Below, piece by piece: positions 10,411-21,484 of a stretch of 64,000 nt of DNA. Origin of the DNA: Cherax quadricarinatus (taxonomy: Eukaryota; Arthropoda; Malacostraca; Decapoda; Parastacidae). A model generated the notes under the pieces. It saw only the letters and a list, made by a program, of their open reading frames with translations, searched no databases and was not told where the DNA came from. The DNA is taken from the NCBI RefSeq assembly GCF_038502225.1, contig NC_091382.1, positions 15,152,123-15,216,122 of the forward strand. Direction: 5' to 3'. Numbering within the stretch: position 1 is the stretch's first letter; each line of letters opens with the position of its first letter. Made by a program: the position numbers and the translations under genes.

Positions 10411-11928
10411 GGTAAACAACCCAGCTGAGTCTGTCATTAATAACTCACAAGAGACAGGAAAGGTAAACAACCCAGCTGAGTCTGTCATTAATAACTCACA
10501 AGAGACAGGAAAGGTAAACAAGCCAGCTTAGTCTGTCATTAATAACTCACAAGAGACAGGAAAAGTAAACAAGCCAGCTGAGTCTGTCATTAATAACTCA
10601 CAAGAGACAGGAAAGGTAAACAAGCCAGCTGAGTCTGTCATTAATAACTCACAAGAGACAGGAAAAGTAAACAACCCAGCTGAGTCTGTAATTAATACCT
10701 AACAAGAGACAGGAAATTTAAACAACCCTGTTGAGTCTGTCATTAATAACTCACAAGAGACTGGAAAGGTAAACAACCCAGCTGAGTCTGTCATTAATAA
10801 TTCATAAGAGACAGGAAGGTAAACAACCCAGCTGAGTCTGTCAATAATAATTCATAAGAGACAGGAAAGGTAAACAACCCAGCTGAGTCTGTCATTAATA
10901 ACTCACAAGAGACTGGAAAGGTAAACAACCCAGCTGAGTCTGTCATTAATAATTCATAAGAGACAGGAAGGTAAACAACCCAGCTGAGTCTGTTATTAAT
11001 AACTCACAAGAGACAGGAAAGGTAAACAACCTAGCTGAGTCTCTCATTAATAACTCACAAGAGACAGGAAAGGTAAACAACCCAGCTGAGTCTGTCATTA
11101 ATAACTCACAAGAGACAGGAAAGGTAAACAACCCAGCTGAGTCTGTCATTAATAACTCACAAGAGACAGGAAAGGTAAACAACCCAGCTGAGTCTGTCAT
11201 TAATAACTCACAAGAGACAGGAAAGGTAAGCAACCCAGCTGAGTCTGTCATTAATAACTCACAAGAGACAGGAAAGGTAAACAACCAAGCTGAGTCTGTC
11301 ATTAATAACTCACAAGAGACAGGAAAGGTAAACAACCCAGCTGAGTCTGTCAATAATAACTCACAAGAGACAGGAAAGGTAAGCAACCCAGCTGAGTCTG
11401 TCATTAATAACTCACAAGAGACAGGAAAGGTAAACAACCCAGCTGACCCTGACATTAATAACTCACAAGAGACAGGAAAAGTAAACAACCCAGCTGAGTC
11501 TGTCATTAATAACTCACAAGAGACAGGAAAGGTAAACAACCCAGCTGAGTCTGTCATTAATAACTCACAAGAGACAGGAAAGGTAAACAACCCAGCTGAC
11601 CCTGACATTAATAACTCACAAGAGACAGGAAAGGTAAACAACCCAGCTGAGTCTGTCATTAATAACTCACAAGAGACAGGAAAGGTAAACAACCCAGCTG
11701 AGTCTGTCATTAATAACTCACAAGAGACAGGAAAGGTAAACAACCCAGCTGAGTCTGTCATTAATAACTCACAAGAGACAGGAAAGGTAAACAACCCAGC
11801 TGAGTCTGTCATTAATAACTCACAAGAGACAGGAAAGGTAAACAACCCAGCTGACCCTGACATTAATAACTCACAAGAGACAGGAAAGGTAAACAATCCA
11901 GCTGAGTCTGTCATTAATAACTCACAAG
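10411..11928. repeat. 51-bp satellite array, about 30 copies
   Basis: The unit contains GGAAAGGTAAACAACCCAGC followed by TGAGTCTGTCATTAATAACT. Divergence rises toward the left edge (10680-10960), where units with small deletions occur. Because 51 is a multiple of three, a spurious ORF of 322 codons is open on the minus strand; its uniform 17-residue repeat and lack of codon bias argue against coding. Confidence 0.95.
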
Positions 11929-12085
11929 ACGAAGAACACCGTCCAAACTATATATTTATACTTGGTGTACTTAATTTTGTTGATCGCCAAATTATGAGAA
12001 AAAAATCTGATACAAGATTGATCATTAAAAGAAAAGAAACATTAAAACGATTGGAATAGTCAGATAATCGAATTAAATCAACTTA

Positions 12086-12313
12086 ATGTTTTTCATGTGT
12101 CAGAAGGAAAAAGAGACTGAAATGCCAGAAATCAGTAATCTTAAACCAACTGCAAACACTTCTGGAGCAGAGGCGCAGTCAATGGCCGCCACTCCAGAAC
12201 AACAGATATTAGAGCCAGCAAATAAAACCCTCCTAAATTCCTCTAACATAAGGCCATTTGTCTTTGCAAACATACAGGGTCTAACGCCGTCAACAAATAA
12301 CAAAATTCCTTAG
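12086..12313 (+). pseudogene. LINE fragment (start of an endonuclease ORF)
   Basis: A 75-residue reading ends in NIRPFVFANIQGLTP, which resembles the start of an EEP endonuclease in CR1/jockey-like LINEs, where an asparagine-containing N-x-x-G block opens the domain. It stops at the SINE that begins at 12317, and no continuation is seen beyond the SINE. It is a truncated relic of a LINE family different from A, B and E. Confidence 0.5.
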
Positions 12314-12316
12314 ATC

Positions 12317-12620
12317 AAGGTGGCCCGGTGGTCTGGTGGCTAAAACTCCCGCTTCACACACGGAGGGCCCGGGTTCGATTCCCGGCGGGTGGAAATTCCG
12401 ACACGTTTCCTTACACCTATTGTCCTGTTCACCTAGCAGCAAATAGGTACCTGGGTGTTAGTCGACTGGTGTGGGTCGCATCCTGGGGGGACAAGATTAA
12501 GGACCCCAATGGAAATAAGTTAGACAGTCCTCGATGACGCACTGACTTTCTTGGGTTATCCTGGGTGGCTAACCCTCCGAGGTTAAAAATCCGAACGAAA
12601 TCTTATCTTATCTTATCTTA
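12317..12620 (+). mobile_element. tRNA-derived SINE (tRNA-Val-like head), copy 1
   Basis: The head has an A box (GTGGTCTGGTGGCTAA), an anticodon-loop-like TTCACAC and a B box (GGTTCGATTCC), as in tRNA-Val(CAC). A body follows with TAGGTACCTGGGTGTTAGTC, and the tail is (TCTTA)n. The body is shared with copies at 15208-15514 and 56589-56906. It would be transcribed by RNA polymerase III and mobilised by a LINE. It is not a functional tRNA gene, since the acceptor stem does not close into a mature tRNA. Confidence 0.88.
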
Positions 12621-13690
12621 AGGAACTGCCGTTGAAATGGTGTTATAATGTTCAGACTACCAGGAACTGTTAGCGTGTTACACCACCCGCACTGCCATCT
12701 AGCGGGCAGCTGGAAATGAAACTTCAATTTTCACGGGTCTGAGTTTGTTTCTACTCCTGGTTGTACTAACTTTATCTGGTGTGGGTTGAAGAATAACTTC
12801 TCCTCGACTCTTCTCTTGATTATTAAGTTTTCTAACCTAGTTACCAGTAAGGACATAGAAGCAAATTTACCCCACTTTGTCTTTCTTCAACGATATACTT
12901 AATATCCATCTTGTAACCAGTGTTTGTGTTATTAACAGCTCTGCTGGTGGCTTGGTTATCCAGAGCAGACGCTGGATTTATTGAAGCCAGAACCCAGCAA
13001 TCGAGACATAGTGAGGACACTATGTACATAGTGAGGACGCTGCTGTACATGTGGTACATAGTGAGGACACTGATATACCTGCTATTATTGACACTGAACA
13101 TGATAGTAGTGAAGAAACTAATAACACTGATCTTTATGACCCACCAGACTGGAACAACCACATAATCAACTCTACATGAGTTAATTAACCTTGCCGGTTC
13201 CTCCACAATGATAACAGTCTGTGCCAGTGGTTCATTCTGTGCGATAAAAATAAAAATACAAGTCCATTATGGAAATTCTACTCAGACTATCAAAATACAA
13301 CGACCTCAAGTGACTGGGTTAATACTTGATCTCCAACTTGGTTACACAAAACACTTGTGGTTCCTTTGTCGAATAGTCGTGACGATGCTGACACATTTCA
13401 CCAGTGACTGCTATTACTCTCTTAAGCTATTAACATTGGTTCGCCAGATAATCTGACACGTTATGCCACCTGCTCTCCCAGTGATTATCTGATAGGGATA
13501 TACTGTCATACCTCAAAGGCCGCCATCTACAACAACGTCAAAGAATAGTGATAAGAAAGTAAAATTCAACATACAATATATGGCACTGGTGTATCCTCAA
13601 GATATTACTTCCACCATTACATACATAGTTGAGCCAAATTAAAAGCTTTGTAAATACTATGAATTGTTGGGCCAGAAATACGTTAAGTTT
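12621..13690. other. Intron sequence, no gene recognised
   Basis: Short reading frames here show no similarity to known families. A small local repeat, TACATAGTGAGGAC, occurs three or four times at about 13005-13070. Nothing else could be supported. Confidence 0.4.
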
Positions 13691-15132
13691 TGTCAGAGTC
13701 AGTCTTCCTATCATACGTGAGCCTACTGCAGCTGGCTACATCAGAGTCACTCTTCCTATCATACCTGAGCCTACTGCAGCTGGCTACATCAGAGTCAGTC
13801 TTCCTATAATACCTGAGATTACTGCAGCTGGCTGCATCAGAGGCAGTCTTCCTATCATTCCTGAACCTACTGCAGCTGGCTGCATCAGAGGCAGTCTTCC
13901 TATCATTCCTGAACCTACTGCAGCTGGCTGCATCAGAGTCAGTCTTCCTATCATACCTGAACCTACTGCAGCTGGCTGCATCAGAGTCAGTCTTCCTATC
14001 ATACCTGAACCTACTGCAGCTGACTGCATCAGAGTCAGTCTTCCTATCATACCTGAACCTACTGCAGCTGGCTGCATCAGAGTCAGTCTTCCTATCATAC
14101 CTGAACCTACTGCAGCTGGCTGCATCAGAGTCAGTCTTCCTATCATACCTGAACCAACTGCAGCTGGCTGCATCAGAGTCAGTCTTCATATCATACCTGA
14201 ACCTACTGCAGCTGGCTGCATCAGAGTCAGTCTTCCTATCATACCTGAGCCTACTGCAGCTAGCTGCATCACAGGCAGTCTTCCTATCATACCTGAGCCT
14301 ACTGCAGCTGGCTGCATCAGAGTCAGTCTTCCTATCATACCTGAGCCTACTGCAGCTGGCTGCATCAGAGTCAGTCTTCCTATCATACCTGAGCCTACTG
14401 CAGCTGGCTGCATCAGAGTCAGTCTTCCTATCATACCTGAGCCTACTGCAGTTGGCTGCATCAGAGTCAGTCATCGTATCATACCTGAGCCTACTGCAGC
14501 TGGCTGCATCAGAGTCAGTCTTCCTATCATACCTGAGCCTACTGCAGCTGGCTGCATCAGAGGCAGTCTTCCTATCATACCTGAGCCTACTGCAGCTGGC
14601 TGCATCAGAGTCAGTCTTCCTATCATACCTGAGCCTACTGCAGTTGGCTGCATCAGAGTCAGTCTTCCTATCATACCTGAGCCTACTCCAGCTGGCTGCA
14701 TCAGAGTCAGTCTTCCTATCATACCTGAGCCTACTGCAGTTGACTGCATCAGAGTCAGTCTTCCTATCATACCTGAACCTACTGCAGTTGCCTGCATCAG
14801 AGTCAGTCTTCCTATCATACCTGAACCTACTGCAGCTGGCTGCATCAGAGTCAGTCTTCCTATCATACCTGAGCCTACTGCAGCTGGCTGCATCAGAGTC
14901 AGTCTTCCTATCATACCTGAGCCTACTGCAGCTGGCTGCATCAGAGTCAGTCTTCCTATCATACCTGAGCCTACTGCAGTTGCCTGCATCAGAGTCAGTC
15001 TTCCTATCATACCTGAACCTACTGCAGCTGGCTGCATCAGAGTCAGTCTTCCTATCATACCTGAACCTACTGCAGCTGGCTGCATCAGAGTCAGTCTTCC
15101 TATCATACCTGAACCTACTGCAGCTGGCTGCA
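13691..15132. repeat. 48-bp satellite array, 30 copies
   Basis: Strict 48-bp period; the unit includes TCAGAGTCAGTCTTCCTATC and CCTACTGCAGCTGGCTGCA. As 48 is divisible by three, several frames on both strands stay open for hundreds of codons (for example 547 codons on plus, 487 on minus). All are simple 16-residue repeats, so they are considered artefacts. Confidence 0.96.
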
Positions 15133-15207
15133 TGGGAAGTATTCAAACAGGTTGTCCAGAACTTCCCAGGAAGGCAAAGACAAAACTATTTTATCGAGTT
15201 AGGCCAA

Positions 15208-15514
15208 AACATAATAATAATAATATCTTTATTTACTACAAGTACATGTACAAGGTATACAGTCCTAGCTGACAACAGTGACATACTACTATATAGAAAC
15301 TCCCTTGTTATGTTCCACATTTCGGGCAAATTAGGTCAGTGTCCCAGGATGCGACCCACACCAGTCGACTAACACCCAGGTACCCATTTTACTGATGGGG
15401 AACATAGACAACAGGTGGAAAGAAACACATCCAACGTTTCTACTCTGGCTGGGAATCGAACCCAGACCCTCGCCGTGTGAAGCGAGAGCGTTAACCACCA
15501 GGCCACCAGAGCCC
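15208..15514 (-). mobile_element. tRNA-derived SINE, copy 2 (minus strand)
   Basis: Read on the minus strand: A-box-like GTGGCCTGGTGGTTAACG, anticodon-like TTCACAC, B box GGTTCGATTCC, and the conserved body GGTACCTGGGTGTTAGTCGA. The 3' end, at low coordinates, differs from copy 1: an AT-rich tail with AGTAAATAAAGATATTATTA. This suggests a sub-family that borrowed another LINE tail. Confidence 0.85.
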
Positions 15515-16089
15515 TGATGATAGTAGAGCACTTTCTTCCTTCATACTTAAACTTCTTTCCATCTAATCTTTGTGTTGTTAGGAGCATTGTGTAAGATTTT
15601 AACAGAATATTAGTACAATATAGGTAAGATATCAGGGGCGTTTCACTTGCAACATGATGTGAGACAACTGTCAGGTTGGTGTCGTCACGAAGACAATGTT
15701 AGTCAACAGCGTAAAGCCAAAATGCTTTAACTATTCTTAAATATTTTCTTCTTCCAGTGAGAATATGTTGCATAATGTCCTTGAAGCGTTGTTTAGCAGT
15801 TACTTTATAACAGGGGATAAGTTTTTAATGACTCACTATATTACCTGTGTTGTGAATTTTAATGAAAGATGATATATAAATGAACAATACTTAAAATTAT
15901 ATTTTTCCAATAGCTAAAAATCCTCACTTTATAACTTTAGTTCGACTTAAAATTAGTAATTTTAAGATGTTTATCTTACATAAGAATACCTATATTTATC
16001 TCAGTTGCAGATCAAACTTTGTTGTCCAGCATCTTCTATAATTATTATTTAATTGTGAAACATATCAAAATTAGACAAGGTAAACTTAC
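15515..16089. other. Intron sequence, no gene recognised
   Basis: AT-rich sequence between the SINE and the FN3 exon donor; no ORF or repeat family identified. Confidence 0.4.
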
Positions 16090-16377
16090 TTTCTTGAGAT
16101 GTAACATCCCAACAACTTGTGGACGGACCATAACCAGAGGCTGTATATGATGCAACTTCTGCTGTGACGTTGGTATAGGAAGAAAGGTCGCGCAGTCTGA
16201 TGTGATTACCCCTGTTAGCGTCGACACCTGAACCAGCTTCATCACTCCACAAGACGTCCCATGACCAGCTGATGTTGTGGTTGGTAATTGCACAATTAAT
16301 ATCTGCGTCTTGCCAGTACAGCATCATAGCTGTGCTCGTGATGTCATCAAACCAGCAACTTTGTGGTGGCGGCGGCA
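16090..16377 (-). CDS. Fibronectin type III exon (host gene, second exon in transcript order)
   Basis: A 288-bp exon (96 codons) bounded on the minus strand by an acceptor TTTTCCCACAG and a donor GTAAGT, both phase 1. It encodes one FN3 domain: a proline-rich start (PPPPQSCWFDDIT), B-strand Trp in MMLYWQD, and the F-G region SSYTNVTAEVASYTASGYGP with the usual Tyr and Gly-x-Gly-Pro. Extra cysteines (QSCW, INCA, TSCW) could form disulfides typical of a secreted or cell-surface protein. One-domain, phase 1-1 exons allow domain shuffling. Upstream (36.6 kb) and downstream (position 90) exons share the layout. Protein identity is unresolved; a receptor tyrosine phosphatase ectodomain is one possibility. 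Confidence 0.88.
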
Positions 16378-16599
16378 CTGTGGGAAAACGTTTTGATGAG
16401 TGAAAAAAAAAATAATATACCGCCTTATGACTAATTAAAAATATATAAATTGATGTTTTCATTAAAGTTGAGACTGTGAGAAGCTGCAAGAAATGTTTAA
16501 TAATATTGGATGGTAATATGCCAGTATTTAATTATTGTAAAATAATGAATGAAATATGTAATTAGTGAACTGCACAGTCATATAATGTAGAGTAATACC

Positions 16600-18768
16600 A
16601 GGGTAGGTAAACAACACCAAAGATATACACTACAGAAAGTAAACAGGGAAAGATCAGAATGTAAACACAATGAAAGGGAAATACTTTTGAAAGTAATCAC
16701 CATGGAAGGTAAACAATATTGAAGATAAACAACATGGAAGGTAAACAACATGGTAGGCAAACAACATGGTAGGTAAACAACATGGTTGGTACACAACATG
16801 GTAGGTAAACAACATGGAAGGTAAACAACATGGAAGATAAATAACATTGACTATAAACAACATGGAAGGTAAATAACATAGTAGGTAAACAACATGGTAG
16901 GTAAACAACATGGTAGGTAAACAACATGGAAGGTAAACAACATGGAAGATAAATAACATTGACTATAAACAACATGGAAGGTAAATAACATAGTAGGTAA
17001 ACAACATGGTAGGTAAACAACATGGTAGGTAAACAACATGGTAGGTAAACAATATGGAAGGTAAACAACATTGAAGATAAACAACATGTAAAGCAAACAA
17101 CATGGTAGGTAAACAACATGGTATGTAAACAACATGGTAGGTAAACAACATGGTAGGTAAACAACATGGTAGACAAACAACATGGTAGGTAAACAATATG
17201 GAAGGAAAACAACATGGCAGGTAAACAACATGGAAGGTGAACAACATGGAAGGTAAACAACAGGGAAGGTAAACAACATGGTAGGTAAACAACAGGGTAG
17301 GTAAACAACATGGTAGGCAAACAACATGGAAGGAAAGCAACATGGTAGGCAAACAACATGGTAGGTAAACAACATGGAAGGTAAACAACATGGAAGGTAA
17401 ATAACATGATAGGCAAACAACATGGAAGGTAAAAAACATGGTAGATAAACAACATAGTAGGCAAACAACATGGAAGATAAACAACATGGTAGGTAAACAA
17501 CATGGTAGATAAACAACATGGTAGGCAAACAACATGGAAAGTAAACAACTTTGAAGATAAACAACATTGAAGATAAACAACATGTAAAGTAAACAACGTT
17601 GAAGATAAACAACATGGAAGGTAAACAACATTGAAGACAAACATGTAAAGTAAACAACATGGTAGGCAAACAACATGGTAGGCAATAACATGGAAGGTAA
17701 ACAACATGGAAGGTAAACAACATGGAAGGTAAACAACATGGAAGGTAAACAACATGGAAGGTAAACAACATGGAAGGTAAACAACATGGTAGGTAAACAA
17801 CTTGGTAGGTAAACAACATGGAAGGTAAACAACATGGAAGGTAAACAACATGGAAGGTAAACAACATGGTAGGTAAACAACATGGTAGGTAAGCAACAGG
17901 GTAGGTAAACAACATGGAAGGTAAACGACATGGAAGGTAAACAACACGGAAGGTAAACAACATGGAAGGTAAACAACATGGTAGGCAAACAACATGGCAG
18001 GCAAACAACGTGGAAGGAAAACAACATGGTAGACAAACAACATGGTAGGTAAACAACATGGAAGGTAAACGACATGAAAGGTAAATAACATGATAGGCAA
18101 ACAACATGGAAGGTAAAAAACATGGTAGATAAACAACATGGTAGGCAAACAACATGGAAGGTAAACGACATGGAAGGTAAACAACACGGAAGGTAAACAA
18201 CATGGAAGGTAAACAACATGGTAGGCAAACAACATGGCAGGCAAACAACGTGGAAGGAAAACAACATGGTAGACAAACAACATGGTAGGTAAACAACATG
18301 GAAGGTAAACGACATGAAAGGTAAATAACATGATAGGCAAACAACATGGAAGGTAAAAAACATGGTAGATAAACAACATGGTAGGCAAACAACATGGAAA
18401 GTAAACAACTTGGAAGGTAAAAAACATTGAAGATAAACAACATGTAAAGTAAACAACGTTGAAGATAAACAACATGGAAGGTAAACAACATTGAAGATAA
18501 ACAACATGTAAAGTAACAACGTTGAAGATAACATGGTAGGCAAACAACATGGTAGGTAAATAACATGGAAGGTAAACAAAATGGAAGGTAAACAACATGG
18601 AAGGTAAACAACATGGAAGGTAAACAACATGGTAGGTAAACAACATGGAAGGTAAACAACATGGAAGGTAAACAACATGGTAGGTAAACAACATGGAAGG
18701 TAAACAACATGGTAGGTAAACAACATGGTAGGTAAACAACATTGTAGGCAAACAACATGGAAGATAAA
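16600..18768. repeat. 16-bp minisatellite array (left block)
   Basis: About 135 tandem variants of a 16-mer, AAACAACATGGAAGGT, with common alternatives GTAGGT, GTAGGC and GAAGAT. Long readings on the minus strand are artefacts of the low-complexity repeat. The array starts about 220 bp upstream of the FN3 exon acceptor and continues after a solo LTR at 19816-19914. Confidence 0.96.
17920..18399. repeat. 240-bp higher-order duplication inside the 16-bp array
   Basis: The block at about 17920-18159 is repeated at 18160-18399 with exactly 240-bp spacing (15 x 16 bp). It includes variant units (AACGACATGG, AACAACACGG, AACAACGTGG) in identical order; one difference was seen at the right edge. Confidence 0.93.
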
Positions 18769-18773
18769 CATTG
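18769..18773 (+). repeat. 5-bp target duplication of the solo LTR (partner 19816-19820)
   Basis: CATTG directly precedes TGTGGAG at 18774 and directly follows CTCAACA at 19815. Confidence 0.88.
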
Positions 18774-19815
18774 TGTGGAGAAATTTTCTCCAGGAGGGGG
18801 GTATCAGCCCCTTTCAGCCCCTTTCAGCCCTTAGAGACCCAGCCCTCTCAGAAGGGGCAAGCGTCTTGTTTACTGCTACAGCGAGTAATTGATCCCAGAT
18901 GCAGTACCAGTATGCAATGTGTGGTCAAGCGACCACCGCTCCTTGCAGACTCCAGTGTTGTAAAGCATATTTTAATAAGAGACAGTCCATCTCTTACTTT
19001 AGCAGGACAATTAAGGAAAATCCTGCTCCCACTTTATTACCATGGTAAAGATAGTGTACATTGTTGTCTATGCTTAAGACAGCAAGAATCAAACATTCTG
19101 CTTTGCTTCATGGAGGAAGTGGCAAGGAAAGAAAAAGTGCTAGGTCAGCTTTTCCTTTGTGCTGGGGGCAGTGACGGCGTGGGGCGTTGTGGCGTCTTCA
19201 GATTACTTTTGACTCTACTGAGAGTGACACTGATGCCAAGATAACCAACAAAGAACGATCTGTGCGTTAGTGTGAACAAAGTGTCTCACAAAACACGATA
19301 AATGCTTACAGAGAAGTGTGATCAACTTCTTAGTGGAATTGTGTGAACAATTATTGATGAACAGTGTAACAACGAGTGTTGCGATCCAACAGAGTGTAGT
19401 GCGACATTCTTCAAAGAACACTATTCTTCAATCAACTCAACGGATATCTGGGCATAATTACGGGTCAGATACATATACCCAGGTAAGTGTACTAACTCAT
19501 GATGTACTACTATTGACTGCGCAGTTGAGTATAAAGTCGTGAGTTAGTCACTTATCATAAACCCCGGTGATATGCGGACCTTTGAGTTCACACACGTAAG
19601 TTTGTCAGCAATCAGTGAATGAAATATGCTGACATAACACCCCCTAGGGGTAATTTATAAACTTACAAATTATAACTCATTTCAGCCCGTTGAGGAATGA
19701 CTTCGACAGCTTCTCAAGACCTCGTCTGCAGGGGTGGCTGTGCAGGCGATGAGTTGTCTTTCTAAGTTAAGTTTTCCCTATATTTAAACTTAGCTGGTAA
19801 TCCCATTTCTCAACA
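18774..19815 (+). mobile_element. Solo LTR of the BEL/Pao element family
   Basis: A 1042-bp sequence starting TGTGGAG and ending CTCAACA (TG...CA), homologous along its length to the two LTRs of the complete BEL/Pao element (19965-21022 and 32577-33633). It is flanked by CATTG on both sides. A single LTR with a TSD and no interior is the product of LTR-LTR recombination. It interrupts the 16-bp minisatellite. Confidence 0.93.
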
Positions 19816-19914
19816 CATTGTAGGTAAACAACATGGTAGGTAAACAACATAGTAGATAAACAACATGGTAGGCAAACAACATGGAAGGTAAACAACATGG
19901 TAGTAAACAACATA
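19816..19914. repeat. 16-bp minisatellite array (middle block)
   Basis: Six or so units of the same 16-mer between the solo LTR and the older LTR. It shows that both LTR insertions landed within one array. Confidence 0.93.
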
Positions 19915-19964
19915 TGTGGAGAAAATTCCTCTAGGAGATTGGGGTATCAGCCCCTTTCAGCCCT
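19915..19964 (+). mobile_element. Left fragment of an older, diverged LTR (right fragment 33634-34674)
   Basis: Starts TGTGGAGAAAATTCCTCTAG and ends in CAGCCCT, and is a diverged version of the first 50 bp of the intact LTR that follows. Its continuation, beginning with the same GCCCT, is found 13.7 kb away after the 3' LTR. The complete BEL/Pao element therefore inserted into an existing LTR of its own family. Confidence 0.88.
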
Positions 19965-21022
19965 TGTGGAGAAATTTTCTCCAGGAGGGGGATATCAGCC
20001 CCTTCAGCCCCTTTCAGCCCTTTCAGCCCTGAGGGGCCCAGCCCTCTCAGAAGGAGCAAGCATCTTGTTTACTGCTACAGCGAGTAATTGATAGCAGATG
20101 CAGTATGAGTATGGGACGTGGTCACTTCGACCGACGCTCCTTCCAGTGTTGCAGAGTATATTTTAATAAGAGACAGTTCATCTCTTACCTTAGCAGGACA
20201 ATTAAGGAAAATCCTGCTCCCGCTTTATTACCATAGTAAAGATAGTGGACATTGTTGTCCATGCTTAAGACAGCAAGAATCAAACATTCTGCTTTGCTTC
20301 ATCGATGAAGTGGCAAGGAAGCAAAAGTACTATGTCAGCTTTTCCTTTGTGCAAGGGGCAGTGATGGCATGGGGTGCTGTGGCGTCTTCAGATTACTTTT
20401 GACTCTACTGAGAGTGACACTGATGCCAGGATAACCAGCAAAGAACTATCTGTGCATTAGTGTGAACAAAGTCTCTCATAAAACACAATAAACACTTAAG
20501 AGAAGTGTGATCAGCTTCTTTAGTGATAAGATTGTGAACAATAAAGACAAATCTTGTGGAACATAGTGTACCAGTGTGCATATTCCTAGACTATGGAAGA
20601 CGTGGACATCCAAGTACACTTCAGCTTCTATCAAGTCACCGATATCTGTCGAAGGTGTGAAGAACACCATAGCTCACGCTACAAGAGCAAGGTAGGTTAC
20701 GAATTTCTTGTAGTACGGGGGACTGTGCAGTTCTTGAGTCACAAGGAGTTTGTAATCAACCTATAGTCGGCAGTAAGGGGCGGACTTTTGAGTCCAAACA
20801 AGTATGTAATTTGTCAGCAATAAGTGAATGAAATATGCTGACATAACACCCCCTAGGGGTAATTTATAATCTTACAAATTATAAATCTTTACAGCCCATT
20901 GAGAGATGACTTCGACAGCTTCTCAAGACCTCGTCTGCAGGGGCGGCTGTGCAGGCGATGAGTTGTCTTTCTAAGTTAAGTACAAACTCTTTAAACTTAA
21001 CTGGTAATGTCATTTCTCAACA
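19965..21022 (+). repeat. 5' LTR of the BEL/Pao element
   Basis: Begins TGTGGAGAAATTTTCTCC (containing the palindrome GAGAAATTTTCTC) and ends CATTTCTCAACA. It matches the 3' LTR at 32577-33633 with few differences, implying a fairly young insertion. A distinctive ACACCCCCTAGGGGTAAT block (palindrome CCCCTAGGGG) lies near 20850. Confidence 0.93.
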
Positions 21023-21158
21023 TAATTGTTCCTTCAAACCGGATAAAGGCCACACTGTGGTCCAGATATGTTGTACTACAGTGTACAAATAACCTACGAG
21101 CCAAGGTCCTTCGAAAAAAAGCTGTAAAACTAGTGTTTTACAATTTAAATTAGTGTAA
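21023..21158 (+). other. BEL/Pao leader, left part
   Basis: Untranslated leader between the 5' LTR and the inserted LINE; it continues at about 25664-26013 up to the gag ATG. A tRNA primer-binding site should lie just after 21022, but none could be matched to a tRNA with confidence. Confidence 0.5.
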
Positions 21159-21484
21159 ATGAGTCCCTCCAGACTCAATCACAGAGAATGGGCAGCCAAA
21201 AGAAAACGGGCGCTCACCCAGCGTTCACCCAAAGAAAACGGGAGCTGGGTGACTCACCCAACAAGAAAAGGGGGATGGCACCCGGCATCCACTGCTCCAA
21301 ACTCGAAGAAGTGCTGACTAAGACAACAACAACCCAAGTGATGTTCAGTTTGTCTGAGTGTATATACACATAGTGTTTATAATGCTTATAGACAGAAATT
21401 AAGAGACAAGATTGTGTTAAAGTTTGTTTCTTATAGATATACCTATTATATTAAAGGAACTTTAATAAGGATATCCATAATCCT

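Noticed and set aside
12317..12400. Functional tRNA-Val gene
   Set aside because: A and B boxes are present, but the acceptor stem does not close and a SINE body and tail follow; the same head recurs in other SINE copies.
10946..15372. Long open frames of 300-550 codons on both strands
   Set aside because: They lie wholly in 51-bp and 48-bp tandem arrays whose unit length is a multiple of three; the peptides are pure 16- or 17-residue repeats and several frames are open at once.
16578..18771. Leu/Cys/Pro-rich minus-strand frames of up to 684 codons resembling membrane proteins
   Set aside because: They are translations of the 16-bp minisatellite in all three frames. No start context, splice sites or codon bias.
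18771..19244. Small host genes within the LTR sequences (18771-19244, 20118-20402, 32730-32975)
   Set aside because: The frames are homologous stretches of the same LTR, differ in length between copies and show no domain.
21023..21060. tRNA primer-binding site of the BEL element
   Set aside because: No stretch after the 5' LTR could be matched to a tRNA 3' end by eye with enough certainty.
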